Positions 57,446 to 64,000 of a stretch of 64,000 nucleotides of DNA are shown here, in pieces. Both the position numbers and the translations under genes were made by a program. The notes under the pieces were generated by a model, which did not search any database, was not told the origin of the DNA, and saw only the letters and a list, made by a program, of their open reading frames with translations. Numbering within the stretch: the stretch's first letter is position 1; each line of letters opens with the position of its first letter. Where the stretch lies: NCBI RefSeq assembly GCF_000787575.1, contig NW_012236495.1:1-64000 (forward strand), given 5' to 3'. The DNA is from Acytostelium subglobosum LB1 (lineage: Eukaryota > Evosea > Eumycetozoa > Acytosteliales > Acytosteliaceae).

Positions 57446-59059
57446 TCAATCCAACATGATCAAACCCTTCTCGTACAGGGCATTGACAATGTCTTTCTTC
57501 TGTGAGTCACCCTCGGCTGGCAAGTCCCTCACGTAGATGTACGCGGGGTATGAATCGATTAGATGCTCGATGGCGTCCACGCAGTCAAGAGTGAACTCGA
57601 TGACACCGGGCTCAGCGCCAACCTGGTGGTAGACTCTAGTGTTGTCCATGTTGTGATAGCACACTGCAATGTCCTCGTGAATGATCCTGATGGCATCTTG
57701 ACGCACCAGACGCACTCTTGAGTCTATTTTGAGCTCAGCCGCTGCCGACTCGTCTTCGATTGAGTGTTTCTTCTCGTTGGCGGTGAGTGCCGCGGGGAGT
57801 GAGTCGTGTAGGAACTTGACGGCCATGAGATCTGCACCAACATCGATGGGCAGACATTGTCCAAGTCGCTCCCACAGCAGGCCAACCTTGTCCAGCAGCT
57901 CCTTTCGACGCTCGTCGCCAACCTTGTCCGAGTGCATCACACCCAGGTAGTTGGTGTAGTCACGTGGCAGACCCTCACGGAACTCTACGTACTCCTCATT
58001 GGCAATGTCAAGAGCACGAGTCAGTACCTTCTGAATCAGATCGCCCCAAGTATTATTCATATATGTTGAGATTGTAATGTGCAATGAGTGAACATCCTTT
58101 GGACTATAAGCTTGATGGATGATACCTCTTGGGAAGTACATCATATCTCCAGCCTCCAAAGTGACCTCTGCGATTGGTTCTCCAATCTCGTCTTGATCAA
58201 AGTTCTCTGGATTGGTTGGTGTAGACGTGTAAGTGATCGATCCATCCATCAAATCAATCAATCAATCAAACATACCACTTGACTTCTTTGGTAGGGTCTC
58301 TTGCTCTGATCTTGGATTGTAAAGTCTCCAGATCTTCTTGCCCTCGAGTTGCAGGATGAAGACATCGACATCATCGTAGTGTGGGGCGAATCCTTGTGCA
58401 CCAGCTGGTGTGAGGTAGACATTGGCACCCATTCCACATTGGAAGTGTGTTTGGAGACTGGCAAGTGCACGCCATACATTGATGTTGAACGTCTGTGGGT
58501 TGAGCAAACGGACGGAGCATCCCTCCTTGTAGTGCTTCCAAACGGTGGCCGGATAGGCGCGTCCGTCTGGGTTCAGAGTCTGACGCTCGCCATCCACATA
58601 GTTGGTGACATCAACATTCTCAGTGAACTTGAGACAGTTGCCACGTAGCATCTTGTCGATAGAGTCCTTGCTAAAGAAGCCCTTGTAGTAGTTTGTGTCG
58701 CCACGCTTCACGACCAGATGCTTGACGCCAAAGTAGTCGTCGTAGAACTCGTCCAACGAGATGTTGCCTAACATCCATGCCACGACGCCATCGGCCTCTG
58801 CGCGATGGTCCGAGTTGGCGACGTTGGTCTGACCGATCTCCATAAAGTTGATCTTTGACAGTGGTGCCTTTTGCTTTGGCACCAACTGCAGAGGCTTAGA
58901 TGGCAGTGTCTGAGCATTTGAGTGACCAGTCACCTTTGTGATTGGTTGTGACTTTGTCTTCTTCTTGACCTGCTTCTTCTTCTTCTTTATCTGTTGTGTC
59001 TGAGTGTCCTGCTCGTCCATAGACACCTCATCCTCGTCTTCCTCAATAGCTCTCTTCAT
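57446..59059 (-). CDS. JmjC-domain ribosomal oxygenase, NO66 (RIOX1) type
   Basis: Exons 58276-59059 and 57446-58206 (minus) give 514 residues. A Lys-rich nuclear/nucleolar targeting region (KKKKKQVKKKTKSQ) precedes the conserved start of the catalytic region. The JmjC core has APHYDDVDVFILQLEG (HxD iron ligands) and the distal His in MYFPRGIIHQAYS. The C-terminal dimerisation and winged-helix parts follow (VRLVRQDAIRIIHED). NO66 hydroxylates a histidine in ribosomal protein L8 and has been reported to demethylate histone H3. It lies 76 bases downstream of the fused histone-like gene, same strand. Confidence 0.93.
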
Positions 59060-59135
59060 CTTATATCTATTACTATTTGATAATTAATGTTCGTATTATG
59101 AATGAATGTTTGTTCAAAAACACTCGGTCGTTCTT

Positions 59136-60440
59136 TTAAAAGATTTGTTTAATTAATTTATTGTTTTTGATGTCCACAATAGTTGGGTCTTTGTACTCAT
59201 TGTTATTCCTGTATTCGTCTAGATCCTTCATGCGAACATTGAGGGTCTTGAACGCTTGTACTGGAGTCATGTACCAGACGTCATGGTAGCCATCATGCTT
59301 GTACATGTCGTTGTACCAACACTGGATGAGGTGCTGAGTATCGTTGTCGTACTCCTTGTCATGACTATCATCACCATTGATGTCGCGCACCAACTCAAAG
59401 TCTTGTCCGTCCAGTGTCTTGAATCCATTTTGCTCCAGATGGTCTACCAGCTCTGTTCCAATGTGAAGGGTCAGTTTGAATGAAGTCATAGCATGGTTCC
59501 ATGCATGTACAATACATACCTTTGGTACTGGTGCCTTGTGGTAATCCTATGAACCTGACCATTCCCTCGAACTGTTCTTCGGACAGATTTAACAGCAGTC
59601 TGCCAAATCGCTGATCCATGCCCAGGTATCGCTGCTCTGCCTCGCTCAACTTCTCGCTTTCTTCTTCGCATAGCTCTGACAGATCCTCCAGAGGCTCCAA
59701 AGATTCCTCTTCGCTCTCGGATGGAGGAGTCGCTACCGCTGGATTGAGGTTAGTGGAAAGTCCAAAGAACGGAATTGACTCGGCCAGTTCTTCATCGCAC
59801 TTGATCAGGGCTGGTATTATGCTTGACTTTATGTCCTGCCAGTTTGAGGAAGATGGTTAATATCTTTGGCCGGTGACAATGAGAGGAAGCAGTTGGTACT
59901 AACCATTCCTCTGAAGAGGTCGTATGTTGATGTGAAGATCTCCTTCAAGACATACTCTGTGATGGCAACCAGATAGATGGCGGTTGTAATGTAGGTCAGT
60001 ACATCCAGGCCTGCGCCGCTTGTCCATCGTCTGACAATCCACAGAGGGAATGTAGATATTGGGTCACTGCGAAGTCGATGTCTTTCTAGTGCCTCTCTTC
60101 CATGTCGGGCAGCCTGTTGTGCCAGCTCCCCAAAGAACAGAGTCCTCAGGCTGTTTCTCAGATGTATACATCGGATGCCTCTTCCTGGATGTTCCTGTAG
60201 TTGCTCAGTACTGAGCATCAGGCATTGTGCGTGGCGGAGTAGTCGACTAGCAGTATCTCTGATCATATCGGTGAGCAATGCACGAGCTTCAAGAGTGATG
60301 TATGGCTTGTCATTTATGGATCCGTTTTCTCGCTCGTAAACCTGGTCCAACAGCTTGTCATAGAAGTAAAACTCTCTATGATATGGAGTCTTGGCAACAC
60401 TGAATGCGGTGCCACATATCTTATGTATCTGAACTGTCAT
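59136..60440 (-). CDS. predicted fused H2B-H2A histone-like protein with C-terminal extension
   Basis: Exons 59904-60440, 59520-59835 and 59136-59452 (minus) give 389 residues. Residues of about 22-121 align with H2B: ITLEARALLTDMIRDTASRL against [20 protein letters not shown], then SLRTLFFGELAQQAARHG against AVRLLLPGELAKHAVSEG, including the H2B hallmark GELA. Residues of about 128-200 align with H2A: FPLWIVRR against FPVGRVHR, TYITTAIYLVAITEYVLKEI against VYLAAVLEYLTAEILEL, and IIPALIKCDEEL against RHLQLAIRNDEEL. An acidic stretch (about 218-250, rich in Glu) and an unrecognised C-terminal domain (about 280-389) follow. Canonical basic tails are missing. I infer a divergent chromatin protein in which one chain supplies an H2B-H2A dimer. 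Which nucleosomal contacts survive is unknown. Confidence 0.7.
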
Positions 60441-60746
60441 GTTGGTCACCAAACCTTGCCAATTCTCAGCTCATAATTGGTAATTGAATAATTGTGTTGT
60501 TGGAATAAAATTTAATTAAAATGAAAGAGGAAGAGTGAACATCAACTACTTCTTGTGTGAACTTGTTTTTTTTTAATCACTCATTCATCAATCAAACCAA
60601 ACACAGAACAGATACATTTAATTAATTATTGTTGTTGTGTTTATTATTCATATTATATATATTACATATATTACATCATCATCATCATAATCATCATAGT
60701 TGTAAATAGATTAACAGTACATACATATAGTTAAGAATACAAAACA
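60441..60746. other. divergent promoter region (histone-like gene and rpt2)
   Basis: About 306 bases, very AT-rich, with TATATTACATATATTAC repeats near 60651-60675 and a CAT run. It probably drives both flanking genes. Confidence 0.45.
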
Positions 60747-62203
60747 ATGGGACAGGGACAATCATTGGGAAACCCAGAGAAGGATCCAAATAAGAAGGTA
60801 TATATCATATACACATATATATCATTATATATACTAACATACTTATGAATGATATAGGATCAGAAACAAAAGTATCAACCACCTCCTCCCCCAACTCAAA
60901 TGGGCAAGAAGAAGAAGAGAAGAGGAGCCGAGGCATCTACAAAGCTCCCAGTCGTTGCACCTCATATCAAGTGCAAGTTAAAGATGCTGCGATTGGAACG
61001 TATCAAGGATTATTTGTTGATGGAGCAGGAGTTCTTGCAGAACTATGAGATCGCTCAACCCAAGACTGAAGACACCAAGAACGAGGTGTCTGACGAGAAG
61101 ATGATCGAAGAGATTCGTGGTGACCCTCTCACCGTTGGTACCATCGAGGAGATCGTCGACGACAACCACGCCATCGTCTCTAGCTCTGTCGGTCCGGAGC
61201 ATTATGTACGCATCATGTCCTTTGTTGACAAGTCCAAGCTGTTCCTGGGCGCCACCGTACTGCTCCACAATAAGACTCTGTCGGTGGTCGGTGTGATCGA
61301 CAGTGAGGTCGACCCAATGGTTAATGTGATGAAGGTCGAGAAGGCTCCACTCGAGTCCTACAGCGATATTGGTGGTCTTGAGGCCCAGGTGCAGGAGATG
61401 AAGGAGGCCGTCGAGTTGCCACTCACACATCCAGAATACTACGAGGAGATTGGAATCAAGCCACCAAAGGGTGTCATCCTGTACGGTGAGCCTGGTACCG
61501 GTAAGACCCTGCTTGCCAAGGCCGTTGCCAACCAAACATCCGCCACCTTCCTTCGTGTGGTCGGTTCCGAACTCATCCAGAAGTATCTTGGTGATGGTCC
61601 CAAGCTAGTCAGAGAACTGTTTAGAGTTGCCGAGGAGTTGGCACCATCCATTGTATTTATTGATGAAATCGATGCCGTCGGTACAAAGAGGTAAGTCAAC
61701 TACAATGACCCGATCAATCATTGCCAGACAATTGTTCTAACTTATATCATTCATCAATCAGATATGATTCACAGTCCGGAGGTGAGAGAGAGATTCAGAG
61801 AACTATGCTTGAGCTGTTGAACCAGCTTGATGGTTTCGATTCGAGGTCTGATGTCAAGGTTATCATGGCCACTAATAGAATTGAGACATTGGATCCTGCT
61901 TTGATCAGACCAGGTCGTATCGATAGAAAGATTGAGTTCCCTCTGCCAGACATCAAGACCAAGAGAAGAATCTTTGAGATCCACACCAGCAAGATGAACC
62001 TAGGCGAGGATGTCAACCTAGAGGAGTTCATCATGTCCAAGGATGAGCTGTCCGGTGCCGACATTAAGGCCATTTGCACAGAGTCTGGTCTGTTGGCTCT
62101 CCGTGAGAGAAGAATGAGAGTGACTCACGCCGACTTCAAGAAGGCCAAGGAGAAGGTTTTGTACAGAAAGACTCAAGGTGTTCCAGAGGGTCTATACATG
62201 TAA
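60747..62203 (+). CDS. psmC1: 26S proteasome regulatory ATPase Rpt2 (PSMC1)
   Basis: One of six AAA+ ATPases in the 19S base that unfold substrates and open the 20S gate. Exons 60747-60797, 60858-61690 and 61762-62203 give 441 residues, matching the usual 440. The N-terminus MGQGQSLGN is a classic N-myristoylation site of Rpt2. A coiled-coil and OB fold follow, then Walker [16 protein letters not shown], Walker [15 protein letters not shown], the second region of homology ([20 protein letters not shown]) and the C-terminal LYM, close to the HbYX tail that docks into the 20S ring. No oddities. Confidence 0.97.
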
Positions 62204-62342
62204 GAGGAGGGTATTTCCACAACAAGAATCAGCTGCGACAATGCAGCACATACAGCATAGCATAGTTATACATAAACATGACACGAGAGCCTTCCAACTA
62301 ATAGATATGTTTATTAATGATTGATTGACTTGACATGATTGA

Positions 62343-64000
62343 TTAGATACCGAAGTCATGTGTTGTCTTGTCTATGATGGTGGTACACTGCTTCTTGACT
62401 GCTTCAACATCGTTGATTGGTGAGAAGCAGACCTTCTCACTGCTGCAGGTGTACAGGGTAGCCTTGCCATATAGCTTGGAGTACTGTGGAAGTGATTTGT
62501 TCTGGATGGACTCTTCACCAAAGAAGTCCATATCGGCTGGCTGCTCAGTGTTCTTAAAGAGCAACACCTTGTTTGGTAGATAGAATTGGTGCACAGTGGA
62601 TAGGATGGCCTTGAAGTCGGCGGAATCCTTCTCGCCCACCAAGGAGAGCGAGTAGTTGGGCTCGAGGTAGGTCATGAGTCCACATACCATCTGAGGGAAG
62701 ACGATTGGAGCACGGTGTAGATACAGTGAGCATGACTCGAGGGTTAGGCGAGCCTTTTCCTGATAGTCAGGGTTGTACAGCATTGAGGACAATCTCAAGA
62801 GGTTGAGACATGAGATTGACTGGCACGATGGCTCAGCGCCATCATGCTCCTCCTTCTGTCTTGACAAAATGCTATTGTCCAGTCCACTGCTTGAGAAGTA
62901 TCCATGGCCCTCTGTGTCCCAGAACAACTCGTCCTGTTTCTTCTGTAGCTCATAAGCCCATCTCAAGTAGCTAATGTCGCAACTGCTTTCATACATGTCT
63001 ATGATGGAGGGAAGAGAGATGTCAGTGAATGAGCGCGGAGCTTATAATCATTACTATACATACCAAGCAATGCTTGAATAAAGAATGCATAGTCATCGGC
63101 GAAGCCATCAACATTGCTTGGACCCTCGCGATAGTTTCTGATGAGAGTATGCTTCTCTTGATTGTACAGGTTGGTCCTGATGAACTCAATTGCTCGCTTG
63201 GCAGCCTCCAGATACTTTGGTTCATCCAGGAGTTGGTAGGCCTTGGCAAAGGCTGATATCATCAGTCCATTCCAGGCAGTGATCACCTTATCGTCAAGGT
63301 GAGGTCTTGGTCGTTTGGCTCTCTCAACCAACAACTTGGCCTTTGATCTCTCGACAGAGCTGGTGATCTCCTCCAATGACTGTTTGAACTTATCGGCACA
63401 CTCTTGGAATGTGTGGAACTGCATCACAATGTTCTTGTCCACAAACTCTGCATGAGGGTCCTCCTCTGCCGACACATTGCCACCACTCTGAATGCCATAG
63501 ATGTAACTGAATACCTCTGCATCATCCTTCAGAATGTTCTTGATCTCTAACTCTGTCCACACATAGAATGCACCCTCGCCCTTCTCTCCATTCTCCATTA
63601 GACTGTCTGCATCCTCTGCACTGTAGAAGCCACCATCTATAGAGCAACATGTGTTAGATTTGCTTGTCGGTCACAATTGATGATATCCAATACTTACCAT
63701 GATGTGTAAGGTCCTTCAAGACATAGTCCAAGACTCCAGTGGCGACATCTTTGAAGAAGGTGTCCTTTGAGATTTGATAGGCGTCAAGGTAGACTGTGGC
63801 GATCTGTCCTTGATCGTAGAGCATCTTCTCAAAGTGTGGCACCTTCCAATCTGGTGTCACAGAGTATCGATGGAATCCTCCTCCCAAGTGATCGTACATT
63901 CCACCCATTGCCATCTTTCTCAGAGTGAAGTGCAGCTTGGTGAGCGTGTCATACTGGTCCAATGAGGTGGTAGCGGTACATGACTCTTTGTTGGCTGGAT
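62343..64000 (-). CDS. SPATA20-like (DUF255/YyaL family) protein, 5' end outside window
   Basis: Three exons are visible (minus): 63698 to beyond 64000, 63064-63636, and 62343-62998. All join in frame; the N-terminal thioredoxin-like part lies outside the window. The visible part is the (alpha/alpha) barrel typical of the SPATA20/YyaL family: GGMYDHLGGGFHRYSVTPDW, PHFEKMLYDQ, GGFYSAEDADS, GEGAFYVWTELE, DDKVITAWNGLMISAFAKA and DGFADDYAFFIQALL. Function is poorly known; bacterial relatives have a thioredoxin and a sugar-epimerase-like fold. It is convergent with rpt2, 139 bases between stops. Confidence 0.92.

Noticed and set aside
1-64000. tRNA genes, rRNA and CRISPR arrays
   Set aside because: I scanned by eye for T-loop motifs (GGTTCGAATCC-like) and regular spaced repeats and found none. 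GTTCGAAT matches near 8040, 29090 and 47910 lack a cloverleaf around them.

Overview
The window looks like nuclear DNA of a dictyostelid social amoeba. The signs are short introns of about 60-90 bases with GTATGT/GTAAGT donors, TCAA/AATC repeats inside the introns, CAA/AAC runs coding for poly-Gln/Asn, FNIP-repeat and dictyostelid-type ankyrin families, a hybrid histidine kinase, and compact genes on both strands. Coding sequence is clearly less A+T-rich than Dictyostelium discoideum, so an Acytostelium-like species is my best guess (inference only).

Layout. 1-2 kb: 3' end of a LINE with a poly-A tail, then a stray duplicate of an ankyrin-gene tail. 2.4-6.8 kb: replication factor C large subunit. 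7.2-11.0 kb: GAF/PAS hybrid histidine kinase. 11.4-15.3 kb: large beta-solenoid surface protein with a GPS-like motif and one membrane helix. 15.5-17.6 kb: ankyrin-like gene. 18.2-21.1 kb: SodC-like Cu/Zn-SOD surface protein with a Ser-rich stalk. 21.2-23.1 kb (minus): FNIP gene. 23.4-26.3 kb: AP-1/2 beta adaptin. 26.5-28.5 kb (minus): ankyrin and thaumatin-like genes. 29.0-30.8 kb: divergent MRGBP/Eaf7 and mitochondrial carrier. 31.0-34.1 kb (minus): class II histone deacetylase. 34.1-41.2 kb: a gene-poor accessory stretch with a possible small spliced gene, an LRR fragment, a tiny zinc-finger ORF, an interrupted P-loop ATPase gene, two hairpin repeats and a decayed FNIP gene.

41.6-64 kb is dense: CPSF2, a small mitochondrial-like protein, an RCC1-ankyrin-TIR protein, an equilibrative nucleoside transporter, a 2OG-Fe(II) oxygenase, a UBR1-type E3 ligase, a NO66-type JmjC oxygenase, a predicted fused H2B-H2A histone-like protein, proteasome ATPase Rpt2, and a SPATA20-like protein that runs off the end.

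The most striking object is the gene at 59136-60440 (minus). Its N-terminal half reads as an H2B-like histone fold followed by an H2A-like histone fold in one polypeptide, then an acidic stretch and a C-terminal domain I do not recognise. The second is the RCC1-ankyrin-TIR protein at 44919-47761. Several host genes (rfc1, AP beta, ankyrin-like, FNIP) carry single-base frame breaks while their neighbours are clean. Assembly error is the simplest explanation, but this should be checked. Exon coordinates are my own reading of splice signals and frame continuity; they were not checked against transcripts.
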